From positions 95,572,530 to 95,636,529 of the forward strand of contig JALIRH010000001.1 of NCBI GenBank assembly GCA_023055505.1: DNA of 64,000 bases. Reading direction: 5' to 3'. The stretch's first letter is position 1. Each line of letters opens with the position of its first letter. A model generated the notes under the pieces. The model was not told the origin of the DNA. It searched no databases and saw only the letters and a list, made by a program, of their open reading frames with translations. Source of the stretch: Callipepla californica brunnescens (Eukaryota > Chordata > Aves > Galliformes > Odontophoridae). This document shows positions 1 through 11,465 of the stretch, piece after piece. The translations under genes and the position numbers were made by a program.

Positions 1-762
1 CTATGGATTTTAAATGCTTCTCTAGTTAGCTATAGGATGCAAAAGAGTTCTGAAAACTTTCAGAGGACCATCAACATTAAATATTATATTAGCATGATTA
101 ACATGCATTTAAAACCCATCATTAATTAAATTCCTTATACCTTGAGCTTTCCTTTTGCTCTCTAAGTTAGAATAATTATGGTTTTGATACTATTTTAGAC
201 GATACATTCTTTGCTTTTCTTTGCATATAAAAAAGTAGATCTCAGGTATCACCTCACACTTATGGGCAATACTGCTACAAGGAAAATCTTACAGTAAATC
301 TGATAGGTCTAGATACTGTGATTAATTTCATAGGAAAGATTTAGAGTGAAAGTTTTATAACAAATGAAGCAGAAAAAAGACAAAGCAGCAATTAAAATAA
401 TTTAACTTCTTTGAAGTTTTAGATACCTCTAATCTTCAAGGTCAGTAAAGAGATGACCTAGATTAACTCCAACAGGTATCTTCTATTTCAGTAATTGTAA
501 AATTATTGCAAATACATCTTTAAGCATGTTTCTCTTAAGATTTCTGTTTCTGATGGAGGCTGAAAACAGAACAGAAAAAGATAAAAATTGCAATCATGTT
601 AGTGATCGTATAGTTGTAAAATGTAAAATTTAGACTGGTGGTAAGAATGCCTTAGGATGCATTTACCATGCACAGCACAATTACATGAAGTACTTGAGTT
701 ACTATGACTATAACACTATCGCAAATGATGATCATGTTTTGTCTTTTCTTTGTGTGTAATAG
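1..762. other. AT-rich non-coding DNA, no feature seen
   Basis: No open frame of note, no recognisable repeat and no RNA gene is visible up to the 3' end of the first CR1 copy. It is most simply read as unique intergenic or intronic DNA. Confidence 0.6.
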
Positions 763-786
763 ATTCATAGATTCATAGATTCATAG
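763..786 (-). repeat. CR1 3'-terminal octamer repeat (3 units)
   Basis: Three perfect tandem copies of ATTCATAG (plus strand) mark the 3' terminus of the CR1 copy. CR1 elements end in short 8-bp repeats of this kind instead of poly(A). They are thought to take part in priming on the target. Confidence 0.9.
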
Positions 787-863
787 ATACATTAGGTTGG
801 AAAGGACCTACAAGATCATCTAGTCCAACCTTCCTCACACCACCATCCCTACCCACCAAGCTA

Positions 864-2036
864 CTAAATCAAATCCCTCAGCACCTCATCTAAACGCTTC
901 TTGAACAGCGCTAGGGACGGTGCCTCAACCACCTCCCTAGGCAGGCCATTCCAGTGCCGGACCACTCTCTCAGAGAAAAAATTTTTCCTCAAGTCTAATC
1001 TAAATCTTCCCCGGCACAACTTGTGGCCATTCCCTCTTGTCCTGTCATTAGTTACCTGGGAGAAGAGGCCGACCCCCTCCTTACCACAGCCTCCCTTCAG
1101 GAAGTGGTAGAGTGCAATGAGGTCTCCTCTGAGCCTCCTTTTCCCCAAACTAAACAATCCCAGCTCCTTCAGCCGCTCCTCGTAAGACCTGTGCTCCAGA
1201 CCCCTCACCAGTTTTGTTGCCCTTCTCTGAACACGCTCCAGGGCCTCGATGTCTCTCTTGTAGTGAGGGGCCCAAAACTGAACACAGTACTCGAGGTGCG
1301 GCCGCACCAGAGCTGAGTACAGGGGGATGATCACCTCCCTGCTCCTGCTGGCCACACTATTCCTAATGCAGGCCAGGATGCCATTGGCCTTCTTGGCCAC
1401 CTGGGCACACTGCCGGCTCATGCTGAGCCGAGCATCAACCAACACCCCCAGGTCCTTTTCCTCTATACACTCCTCAAGCCATTCTGCCCCAAGCCTATAG
1501 CATTGCATGGGGTTATTGTGGCCAAAGTGCAGGACCCGGCACTTGGCCTTATTGAACCTCATCCCATTGACCTCAGCCCAACTGTCCAGCCTATCCAGAT
1601 CCCGCTGAAGGGCCTCCCTACCCTCAGGCAGATCAACACATCCTCCCAACTTGGTGTCATCCGCAAACTTACTGAGGGTACACTCAATCCCCTCATCCAG
1701 GTCATCAATAAAGATATTAAACAAGACGGGCCCCAATACCGACCCTTGGGGGACACCACTCGTGACAGGACGCCAGCTGGACTTGACTCCATTAACCACT
1801 ACCCGCTGGGCACGGCCCTCAAGCCAATTCTCAACCCAGAGAAGAGTGAACCTGTCCACACCATGGGCTGCCAGCTTCTGCAGGAGAATACTGTGGGAGA
1901 CCGTGTCAAAGGCTTTGCTGAAGTCCAGGTAGACTACATCAACAGCCTTTCCCTCATCTACCAGTCTGGTCACCCAGTCGTAGAAGGAGGTAATAATCTT
2001 GGTAATAATCTTGGTAAAAAAGATGGTAATAATCTT
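864..2036 (-). pseudogene. CR1 ORF2 fragment: reverse transcriptase domain
   Basis: An uninterrupted frame ends at a TAG stop (864-866). The first usable start is a GTG at 1971-1973 giving 369 codons, but homology continues upstream (residues ...SFYDW) into the truncation, so this is a 5'-truncated ORF2 and not a gene with its own start. Counting from that GTG, RT motif A (LDFSKAFD) lies at residues 16-23. Motif B ([11 protein letters not shown]) is at 72-82 and the catalytic FADD box at 103-106. The C-terminal portion contains the [22 protein letters not shown] and RTRGNGHK blocks typical of CR1. The endonuclease and the front of the RT are missing, so it cannot support autonomous retrotransposition. 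No promoter is seen. Confidence 0.93.
1989..2036. repeat. 12-bp tandem array (4 units) at CR1 5' junction
   Basis: Units start at 1989, 2001, 2013 and 2025. Units 1, 2 and 4 are identical (GGTAATAATCTT), and unit 3 differs (GGTAAAAAAGAT). The first unit matches CR1 ORF2 codons for K-I-I-T just upstream of S-F-Y-D-W. The array therefore looks like expansion of CR1 sequence exactly at the truncation point. Confidence 0.85.
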
Positions 2037-2733
2037 TCCTATATACAGAATTAGTATAAAATACCAGACTTCATGTATGTTGTAAAGACACGTTTAAAAT
2101 AAGCTTATCTGGACTGACCAACATTCACAGCACAATAAACCGAAGGCCAAATTCTTCTATTTTCCCATAGAATCTGCTAAGTAGTTTAGATAGCACTTTA
2201 TATGTAACAATCATCACTAAAAGATGACTGAAAAACAAAATAGTATGTAACACATGGACTCCAAGGTCTTATTAGTTTTGGATTATGCTTTGTAGACATC
2301 CTCCTAAAGATGCCCAAATTTTATGAGAAACAACATTTCATTAACTATTTTCTTCTTCCCTGGATAGCTTCATACAAGATATTTAGATTGCTCATCTGTG
2401 TCTTCCCCTAAGGGAATACACAAGAGATTAAGTGATAATATTTGTTTTCACATTATCTTTAAAAAATCTTCTTTTCATTTTCTTTAAAAAAACATTTTAC
2501 TTTGATAACATAGTCAATATCAGGAAAGCAGTAAAAGTATTTTGTCTAATCTGCTTTAGATGGCAAGCACAGAGCTAAATCATAGTATCATATCATCGGA
2601 TGGAAGATAAGAATCTAACATTGATATTCATGTCAGTTAAGTCAGACATCTTTAAGCATCCATCAGAGCTGTAATAAAAATAACCTACATAGCTGTAATT
2701 AAAAGTTCACAGTTTCAGAAGTACTCTGGGTAC

Positions 2734-2760
2734 TTTTATTTATTTATTTATTTATTTATT
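2734..2760. repeat. (TTTA)n microsatellite
   Basis: Uninterrupted TTTA tetranucleotide run of 27 bases. Confidence 0.9.
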
Positions 2761-3546
2761 CTAAAGAGAAGCTTATTCTTCACTATTAGTTCAACCACAG
2801 GTAAAATAAATTAACATAGAAATTCTGATTTGGAAATTTCAGGAAATTTTTATCAATGTGAGTAAACATAGTTAAAAATTATTTTTCCTCACACTTCCAA
2901 AAATTCACTCTTCCACTCTTCCAAATGTCCATTCAGGACCAATCCTGCAATTTCGAATGTAGAGCCATGTTGTACAGTATAGACTAAGATGTTAAGAAAT
3001 GGTTCTCATATGATGATCACTGTAGTTCTTAATACATCAGTTGTGCATCCTGTGTTTATTAAAATATTCAGAGCCCTGAGAGCTACAGGAATGTGCCTGT
3101 ATACCCCACAGACCCTACATTTTCTCACCTCATCAAACAGCTTTCACTTAAAATACTGTTAAATTTCACAATTTCCTTTTATATAAAAGGAAGAGAGAAA
3201 AAGAATGATGACAAACAACTAGATTCTGTACATAAAACCTACGTCATTTATATTCTAAGTTTCTAAATCTCATTCAAAAAGGAATCATTTATTTTAATTG
3301 CACTTTTGTCTGTAATTATGCAATAAGATGTAAAACTAGATTGTGATAAAGAGTGGACACATGCTGTGTGTAATTCTTTCATTATTTGAAGAATGTAGAG
3401 GGTTTTTTTTATTTTGTTTTAGACCAACAGAAAAATGTACAAAAAGTAAATACAATACTGTACTAACATAAGTTGATAGACTTCAGCTATAAAATGGGCA
3501 AAAAATCAATTTTCATTATAACAATATACCATCCTTGTCTCTTTTT

Positions 3547-3571
3547 AAAGTTCCCAACATATGGGAACTTT
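3547..3571. repeat. Inverted repeat, 10-bp perfect arms
   Basis: Arms AAAGTTCCCA and TGGGAACTTT are exact reverse complements separated by five bases. It could form a short hairpin. No flanking gene gives it a function. Confidence 0.7.
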
Positions 3572-5455
3572 CTAAACGTGTTGTTTGTCTTTTTTTAATA
3601 ATACTATATGATACATTAAAATGTTCTTGAAACATATTTAGCTGATAGTGTAACTGTAGCATTATGCTATCAGAGAATAATTATCTTTTGTTATTACAGA
3701 AATACCAGATCCATTGAAATAATTCTGGATATGTAAATCAAGATTCTGTTCATTTTCAGAAGAAAGGTACTAAGCATTTAGCAATGTTAATGTACATTAT
3801 TTATTATTTATTGAATTTTGGTGGAAGCTATTCTCTGAGTGCATAAAAATAATAGCTAAGAAACAATAATAATAATAAAAGCAAACCCCAATACAGTAAT
3901 AAGTACATTCAGGTATTTGCAACAGATTAATTGTCAAGATTAATTCAGTGAATCTGCTTCCGTGCTGAAAACACAATGTAACATAAACCCTTAGAAACAA
4001 AGGCCTTTTCATTGATGTAGTAATCTTATCTTCGATTTATCCATATTTTATACAAATCATGCAGCACTAACAATTGTTTTTCCATGACCTCGCAATTGCT
4101 TTATTACTGAAGGAATAGGGGCTGCAGTATTATGAAAAAGCACCAATAAGATCACCTGCTGGACAGCTCCAAATTAATCATATAGATCATTACAAAAACA
4201 GAATTCCCCTCCTTTTCCAGATGAGAGTGATTAAAGTCAGACATGGAAAAGTTTCTCCAGATGAGGTGCCTGAAGGAGAGCACTAATCTGACTCTTCTGA
4301 AAGAACAGTGATTTCCTTTCCCAGAGGCTACAAAACACCATAAAAGAATGTTCTCCTTGGCTTCCCCATTTCTCCTCACCTCTTTCCCCAATACACACTT
4401 CTCAATTTATTGAACAGCTTCGGAGCCTGAACGGCAGAATTTAACTCCTGCATATCTGAGATGAAGGGGATTCAACATGATTAGCTTGACTTTCCGCCAA
4501 ATCTCTTTGTTCTTTTCCATTTTACATTGAAAAGGCAAAGAATGGAACAGAAGGGGGGAAGAAAAGCATGCAAGCAGTAGTGAATGGATAATCTACTTCT
4601 TTAAAATTGCCTGTTTTCTAAGGTACTTAACCCATGAAGTGACACAGAATAAGACAAAAAAGGAAGACTTTTTCAGGAGGGATAACCTACAATGTGGTTA
4701 ATGAAGGCCAAGAGCTTGCACTAGGTTTGCTGGTGGTCCTTTAGTTATGAATGGCAGAAAAATAAGATACTAACTTAACACAAATTGGAACAAACAAACA
4801 AACACGTATTTACTTTCCAGAGTTATTATACACTTTCTTGCACATAACAGGGGAAACAAAAATAAGAAAATAACATGAGATGGCCTGAGTACTCCCGACA
4901 CATAAACAGCCATTTCCCCAGACGAAGGAGAGGGTTATGCGTCTGTGCAGTATATAGTACTTTGACCTTTTCAGAGCTATCTCTGGGTAGAGATCCATTA
5001 ATTAAGAGAAGAGGCAACAGGAAAGTGTATGATACCTCCATCATCGGGTTCCATTATATTTGTTGTCATCACAAAAAATATGTAAAGGCTCTTCAAAATC
5101 AGTAAGTTTATTCTACACTAAGTATTTGACAGTAATTTCAGCAAAAGATAGAATTGAACCAATAGGGTCTGACATGGAGATAGTGCATTTAAAATCTTGG
5201 TCTGGTTGTTGACCTGATAACCAATTAGGAGTTCACAGATGTCTGTTCAATAAGGAGGCAGATGTTGACAGGGAAGATCATGAAGAATTTTTTCATCATC
5301 TAAGCTTTACTAAATACATACAGTTATATACCAAGTATATATCTAGACATATACAAGTGCATTTAATATATTTAAATTTATAGATATATATATAGAGATA
5401 TACACGTAAATAAACTAAGTACAAAGGGATTGTTTACTAAGTATAGTCTATTCTG

Positions 5456-5503
5456 GAAAAAAAAGAAAAAGGAAAAAGAAAAAGAAAGATAAAAAGAAAA
5501 GGT
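5456..5503. repeat. A/G-rich (purine) tract
   Basis: Nearly pure A and G on the plus strand with irregular GAAAAA-type units. Low complexity. Confidence 0.75.
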
Positions 5504-6115
5504 GTAACTTCAAGAAATATGTTTATTTATTCCAAATTATTTTTTTTTCTCAGTATCTAAATCACTGTTCTGTTTCACATTATAAACTACAGGAAAAATA
5601 TCATTCTATATCAGTATTTGATAAACATATCAGTGCAACAGGCATGTGTTACTCATCAAACTCAACAAAAATGTAAACATCTGCTCAACATCCCCAAATG
5701 AAATGAGTTTTCCTTGGGGACATTCAGGTTTTCATTTCCTGATATATCATTTTTTGTATCTCAGGCTTCTTGTGGGAAATTCTGAAACCATTACTCTGAG
5801 TAAGGATAAATAAAATCAAATGAGGGGAAAAAAATGATTAAATTGCTTACAAAATAGACAGGTCAAGTGATCATAGGTAGATAAAACATGGTTCAAAAAA
5901 ATGGATGCAAATTCTTTTTTGTTCTTGTTGTTTCCAAATAGTTGTTGAAAACTATTTGTACTTGCATTTTTTTTTCCCTCTTTTCCTTTGCTTCCCACTT
6001 TTTTTTTCTTTCTGAGGATTAGTGCAGTTAACACCGTTAACTAAGGACTAGATAAACAGAACAAGGCTAGGGTGTCAGATAACTTGATTTTACAATCAGT
6101 GTTAATAAATATTAA

Positions 6116-7224
6116 GGATCATAGAATCTTAGAATTATGTAATTATTGAATGGTCTTGAATATATCCAGGGATGAACCATCCACAATGTCTCTGGGCAAC
6201 CTGTGTCAGTAAAAAATATCTTCCAAACAGCTAATCTAAGTCTTCCCTCTTTTAGTTTTAAACCATTTACCCTTGTCCTACGACTATCAGACCATGTGAA
6301 ATGTCGATCTCCTTCTTGTTTACAAACTCTCTTAAAGTACTGGAAAACTACAGTAAGATCTCCCCAGAATTTTCTCTTCTACAGGATGAACAAGCCCAAC
6401 TTTTTTAACCCTTCCTCAATGAAGAGCTATTTCAGCCCTTTGATCATCCTTGTGGCCCTCCTCTGTACCTGCTCCAGCAGCTTCACATCTTTCTTGTGCT
6501 AGGGCCCCAGATCTGGACACAGTCATCTACATGAGACCTCACAAGGGGAATAAGAGCAGCCGTCACCCTTCGGGCCAAATTTCTGATGCAGTCCAGGGTG
6601 CAGTTAATCTTCTGGGCTGCAAGAATGCACTGCCAGCTCTTGTCAAGATTTTTGTTCATCAGAAACCCTAAGTCCTTCTCCACAGGGCTTTTTTGAATGA
6701 CTTCTCTCAGTCTGTACAAAGGTCTGGGATTTCCCTGACTCGAGTGTAACATCTTTCACTTGGAGTTGTTAAACATCACTAGGTTCACCAGCTTTTCAAG
6801 CTTGCCCAGGCCCCTTTGGATGGGATCCCTTCATTCTGTCATATCAACTCAGCTTAGTGTCATCACTCACCTTCTTAGAGTGCACACAGTCATGTTATGC
6901 TTGCCAGTGATAAAGATGTTAAAGTTCACTGGTTCCAAGCTGGACTCTTGAGGGACACCACCTATTACCAACCTTTATTTAGAGCTGTTGGCCACAGTCT
7001 TGTCTGAAACCATTCAACTAATTCTTTATCCACTGTATAGTCAACTTTTCAAACCAACATCTCTTCAGTTTGGAGATAAGAATGTGGGCAAAACCACCAG
7101 ATACTAAGACCTTGCAGGAGTCCAAGTTAACTACATCAATTACTCTCATTTTGTCCATTGATGTTGTCACTTCATTGTAGGTCACTAAGCCGGTCATGTA
7201 TGATGTCATGTCATGTCATGGTCA
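6116..7224 (-). mobile_element. CR1 LINE, older copy, 3' part
   Basis: Antisense CR1 whose 3' end at about 6116 shows a degraded terminal octamer (ATCATAGAATCTTAGAAT). It extends through the 3' UTR and the RT coding region, with several frameshifts and stops. An LTR interrupts it at 7225, and CR1 homology resumes at 7795. Divergence from the CR1 at 0.8-2.0 kb is clearly higher, indicating greater age. Confidence 0.92.
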
Positions 7225-7794
7225 TGTCATGGTTTTATGATTTTTGGCATTGGTATTCCACATCATAACATCTTGTAGTGCATTAAGAGTTAAAGAGTTA
7301 ATACTCCAGCCCCATGGATCATTGATAATTCCAGGTATACCTGTCTCAGAAGAGAAGAACTACATTCCCCAGAAGACTGCGATGCTTTGCATTTTTACGT
7401 GTTTCCACTCAGAGGGAAAGATAAAAACTGTCTGCGGTCACGGGACTTTGGCTCTTTCCTTTGGGATCGACTCAGCAGTGGGTGCCCACTGCCGTCTCGC
7501 CTTCAGTGTTAGCATAAGGTCTTCGGTTTATCGGACACTCTCTCTTACTCATTTTATTTGATTTATTAGCTTCAATTCCAATTATATTGTATTATATTTC
7601 GTTATTTCGTTCTCTCATATCTTATTTAGTAAATTAGCTTTCCTCCTCAAATCGTTGCCGCTGTTTTGTTTCTAGGCCCATCTCCCTTTTCCCTTTTCCT
7701 TTTCACCCTTCCCCTTTCCTGGGGCATGGGTCCGTGGGTCCCCCGCATCAATCGTCACGGAATCGGGCCGAACCAGCTCAGTAAACCATTGACA
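7225..7794 (+). mobile_element. Solo LTR of an endogenous retrovirus (ERVL-like), inserted in CR1
   Basis: A 570-bp unit starts with TGTCATGG and ends with CCATTGACA, giving the short inverted ends TGTCA/TGACA expected of an LTR (5'-TG...CA-3'). CR1 homology stops at its left edge and resumes at its right edge, which independently defines the insertion. It is richer in GC than its surroundings, with a TATA-like box at 7420-7427 and pyrimidine-rich sequence near its end. No gag, pol or env is attached, so it is a solo LTR left by recombination. I infer an ERVL-type family from size and the TGTCATGG start. The family name should be confirmed against avian repeats. No matching target duplication is visible. 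Another copy starts at 63986. Confidence 0.85.
7420..7427 (+). promoter_or_regulatory. TATA-like box in the LTR
   Basis: GATAAAAA lies about 195 bases into the LTR, followed by a GC-richer stretch where an LTR transcript could start. This is an inference from position and composition only. Confidence 0.35.
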
Positions 7795-8170
7795 CTGCCC
7801 TTACTGAAGCTGTGCTGGCTGTTTTAAACCACCTCTTGATCTTTCATGTGCTTCCTGGATTATCTGCTCCATGATCTTGCCAGGCACAGATGTACAACTT
7901 ACCAGTCTGTAGTTCCACAGGACTTCCTTTCTCTCTTTTTTAAAAGCAGAAATGATGTTTCCCTTTCTCCAGCCACTCAGGACTTCATCTGATGGCCATA
8001 ACTTTTCAAATATGATGCAGAGTAGCTTGGCAACTACATCAGCCAGTTCTTCCAGTTCCTTTGGAAGCATATTGTCTGACCCTATAGACTTGCACACATT
8101 TATTCTCATCAAATGGTCTTGAACTTGCTTTTGATTTACAGTGGGAGGTATTTTATTCACCCAGCCTAGA
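7795..8170 (-). mobile_element. CR1 LINE, older copy, 5' part beyond the LTR
   Basis: This continues the CR1 of 6116-7224. Its minus-strand translation runs directly into the piece on the other side of the LTR with little or no target sequence lost. CR1 homology fades at about 8170, the original 5' truncation. Confidence 0.9.
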
Positions 8171-11100
8171 TTCTATATGTTTAGGGACATGAGAGATGTA
8201 GGGACTAAGAATGCCATTTGAGACCATCAAAGGTTAGTATGGAAGTGTTGAATGATTTTGAAATGGTGGGAAAAAATATTTTGAAAAACTTTTGTTTGGT
8301 ATCTTTTCCCAGTGAACTGCCTTTGACACTAATCTTTTTCTATGACTGAAATCATCTTTCTTTAGAAACCTTCTTATTTAAAGAAGCAAAACAGAAGACA
8401 TGGACAGGAGAATTTACTATGTGAAGACAGTAAAAGTAGACTTCTCAGGAAGGTTTGACCTTGAAGGATATATACTAATTAAACTTTATAACTTACATGT
8501 GAATATTGTATCCTTTTTCAACTTAGGATTTTTGTAAGATGCGGATTCCAGTTGTCATCAATTCTGTTTATATATATATATATATATATAATGCTACTAG
8601 ACAAAAGCTGTACAGGATAAAATCTTGACTACAAAAAGGGTGGACAGTTTTGTTAATTGAAGTGTAGATAAAATGTGTCAAGCATCTAATTTATTTTTTT
8701 TTACTTTTTTTTTTTACATGATGGCTGACATGCAAAGCAACTTTCTATATCAACCACGTTGTGTAATTTTTCTTCCATCGTAAGACAGTAAATGAAATAT
8801 ACTGAATCAAATTGTAATTTAAACTGAAAGCTGGAGGGAGTGTGAAGTATCAGTCACTTCAGAGAATCCTGAAGGGGAATCATTTAAAATGTCTCTGTAA
8901 ACAGAACTAATTACATCAGTTATGCATTACAGTATGTTTCAGTACAGGGCTATCCTACTCTAAACACCAAGACTACTTCTTTGTATGTTATTGAAAGTAA
9001 TAGCATTTTTTGATAGTATAGTCACTTATATTTTTCTATTTTAATATTAAATGCAAGATTACTTTCAAGATTGCCAAGAAACACAGAAAAACATGCTTTA
9101 TCTTATGCAAGTTGTGTTTAATGGAGAAAACTCAACATGTCTACATAGGTCAAACCTGTGGGTGGAGATCAACAAGTGACATGAAAAAAAAAAAAGAAAT
9201 ATTTCAAATAATTAGACAAATACTACTCTTACTCAAATTAAAGTCAAGATTCTACTTATATCTGTATTTTATGAATACTGACAACTATATTCATTTACTT
9301 GCAATTAATTGAATAATTTGACTTCATTCATTATCTGCTGTTCAACCTCAATATAACTGGTTTTGTTTTCCAATTAGATGTTTATTTAAAACAGTAGATT
9401 TCGAAATAGAAATCTGCCTATATTGGAGCATGCATACTATACTGCGTTTTAAACATGAATTCTATAAAGGGTTTGTTGCAGACTCCTTGAACCAGTAGGG
9501 TCAAATTTATTTTAAGATGTACATCTGGACCCTGTTACTGAAACAGAACATACTGTATTTTGCAAATAGCACCAAAGATCATTTGACTGATCTTCTACAT
9601 ATTTTATAAAAGCATTTATATAGTGTGCAGCTGTTGTGGTACTCTTCCAAGGTGTTCCCCTTATTTGAGCCTCTGCTTCTCCTGATGATGTGAGTTGAAA
9701 TTATTCCACTTCTAATTCCAGATTATATCTTATTATTAAATATGAGTCCTCAAATAGGAGAGAAAGAATGCCTGAGATTCATATCAGCAGTTTTATCTGA
9801 GAAATAAAGGCAACAATATTATGAGTCATATATTTCTACTTATTCATAATCTTCCTACATAAGTTCTAATAATTTGATTTGTCAAAAAATAGCTAAACAA
9901 AACTCAGCTGGATACTGCTTGATGCAAGTGAACTTCCTGGTATATTACACATGTGCAGAGTAATGCAGTTCAGATCTGGAAATAACAGACCTTTTTTGTT
10001 CCTGAAGTTCCCAAACAGCAGATTATTCAAACATGAATTTACTCTTATCTACACATTTACTTTACTGTAACTTCATATGTTTATTTTCTTCTTTTGGTCT
10101 CTGAAATTCTTAGTTTGTGCACGATGCTATGTTAGTTCTAAAGGAAGTATGCAAGCAACAAATTTAAGAATTATCCTATTTTAGAGATTCAGTACAAAAG
10201 TAAAATTAAAATCAAGGTTAATGTCATACTAGAAAGAAAAATCATAGCAAAACGTCATTTTCACTTTGGAAAATGATCGCCTGAGTATTTTTGCCTCAGT
10301 TCTAGAATTTGTAATTAATATGAATATATAGCACTTGTGCGTGTAAAGGTATTTATGATACTAAATAGTTACAATAAATGTTATAAACTGTAAATGATGC
10401 TGACTTTTAATGGGGGCTTTTTCTTTTGTTGAAAACTCATGCCATTGGCCACAGAAGTTCTTAAATCTTGCCTTCTAGACAGATAGGATTTTTATGTACA
10501 CTAATATCTATAGATTTTTTTAAAATATGTCAAATTAATGTCTGTGTATTTTTTGTTGGAGTACATGCTTAGTTATATATACATGTAGTATATAGACAGC
10601 AGAAAGATAATTGGAAAAAAAATCTAAAGGAGAATTTAATAGTAATGTACTATTAGAATTCCAAATTTAAAAACAAAAAAAAGAAGAAACATCATCAACA
10701 GCACTGAAGAAAGAGGTCACCAGGATTTAAAGTGGTATAGCTAAACATATCATTCTCTAAGAACCTCAGTTGTTGCACAATAAGCATATTAACTTGATAA
10801 ATTTAGTATAAAGAACCAGTTATTATGTTATAACTCAACAGTACAGGGCAGATTCATAAATATTTTTTCATTGCATTGAAATAATGTAAATGATGAAATC
10901 ATCTTAGGTTTCCCTTGGTTTCCAGACTGAACTGGAAGCGCTTCAGACAGAAGGATGATCATATTATTTTTTCTTTTAACAATGAAAATTCTTGATCGAG
11001 TATAACAATGCTATCATACACTTGAAATGCACACACAACACAATGTGACCTGCTTGAGATTTTTGTTTCTCATAAGCAGTTTTGAATTTTCACATACCCA

Positions 11101-11175
11101 TAGTGCTTTCTACTCTAATTATGTAGATATAAATATTAGTATGAAAAGGGAGCATCACTTCTTTATCATACAGCC
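8171..11175. other. AT-rich non-coding DNA
   Basis: No gene or transposon recognised. It contains a TA dinucleotide run (8569-8591) and some A or T homopolymers near 8694-8715 and 9185-9196. It is probably unique sequence. Confidence 0.55.
8569..8591. repeat. (TA)n microsatellite
   Basis: Uninterrupted TA dinucleotide run. Confidence 0.9.
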
Positions 11176-11465
11176 ACAGAAACACAGAATCTTTTGATTC
11201 AGAAGGGATCTTTAAAGGTCATATAGTCCAACACCCCTGCAGTAAACAGCAACATCTACAGCTATATCAGATTGCTCAGGGTTTAGTCCAGCCTGACCTT
11301 GAATGTCTCCAGGAACAGGGCATTCACCATTATCTCTAAGTCTTCTTTAGCAGGGCTGTGCTACATCGTTATATCCCCAGCTTGTACTGGTAGCAGGGGG
11401 TTGCCAGGACCCAGATGCAAGACTTTGCACTACGATTTATTGAACCCCATGAGGTTCGCTTTGAC
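11176..11465 (-). mobile_element. CR1 fragment with internal deletion
   Basis: The left part matches a CR1 3' end on the minus strand (ACACAGAATC, then AAGGGATCTTTAAAGGTC and AGTCCAACACCCCTGC). It continues through the LTR-less 3' UTR to GAATGTCTCCAGG. The right part (from about 11405) matches an internal ORF2 stretch (CAAGACTTTGCAC, then GAACCCCATGAGGTTCG). The sequence between is missing or unrecognisable, so it is a deleted and diverged copy. Confidence 0.8.

Larger units (their letters stand above)
763..2036 (-). mobile_element. CR1 LINE, 5'-truncated, relatively young copy
   Basis: This is a chicken-repeat-1 type non-LTR retrotransposon read on the minus strand. Its 3' end (low coordinates) carries three perfect copies of an 8-bp unit, followed by about 75 bp of 3' UTR with the familiar CR1 tail (GGACTAGATGATCTTGTAGG on the minus strand). 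The rest encodes the reverse-transcriptase half of ORF2. CR1 copies are usually 5'-truncated because target-primed reverse transcription stops early, and this one begins inside the RT domain. The 5' edge lies in a 12-bp tandem array. The open frame is unbroken, so the copy is probably younger than the others here. There is no poly(A) tail, as expected for CR1. Confidence 0.95.
2037..6115. other. AT-rich non-coding DNA with simple repeats
   Basis: About 4 kb with no recognised gene or transposon. It contains a TTTA microsatellite (2734-2760), a 10-bp-arm inverted repeat (3547-3571), short AAT and CAAA runs, an AT-rich stretch of TATA steps (5375-5403) and an A/G-rich tract (5456-5503). Small open frames here are short and lack any motif that I know. 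Confidence 0.55.
6483..8160 (-). pseudogene. CR1 ORF2 remnant, frameshifted and split by an LTR
   Basis: Three minus-strand open pieces align in order with CR1 ORF2. The most N-terminal (7801-8160, 119 codons) covers the segment before the RT core, with NKIPPTV near its start and the RT finger motif NYR-VS-TSVPGK around residues 82-94. After the LTR, 7018-7209 carries a decayed motif A region (DVVNLDSCK where [12 protein letters not shown] is expected, so the second Asp is lost) and ISKLKRCWF. The piece at 6483-6752 covers the C-terminal domain (EKDLGFLMNKNLDKS, then QIWGPS). The FADD region between them is out of frame. It is non-functional. Confidence 0.88.

Noticed and set aside
763..786. 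CRISPR-like or regulatory direct repeats
   Set aside because: The octamers are the normal 3' end of CR1.
1503..2054. 183-codon plus-strand frame opposite the first CR1
   Set aside because: Shadow of the CR1 RT frame on the other strand, which carries the conserved motifs.
7225..7794. Full provirus at the 7.2-kb LTR
   Set aside because: CR1 sequence resumes directly after the LTR on both sides, with no room for internal genes or a second LTR.
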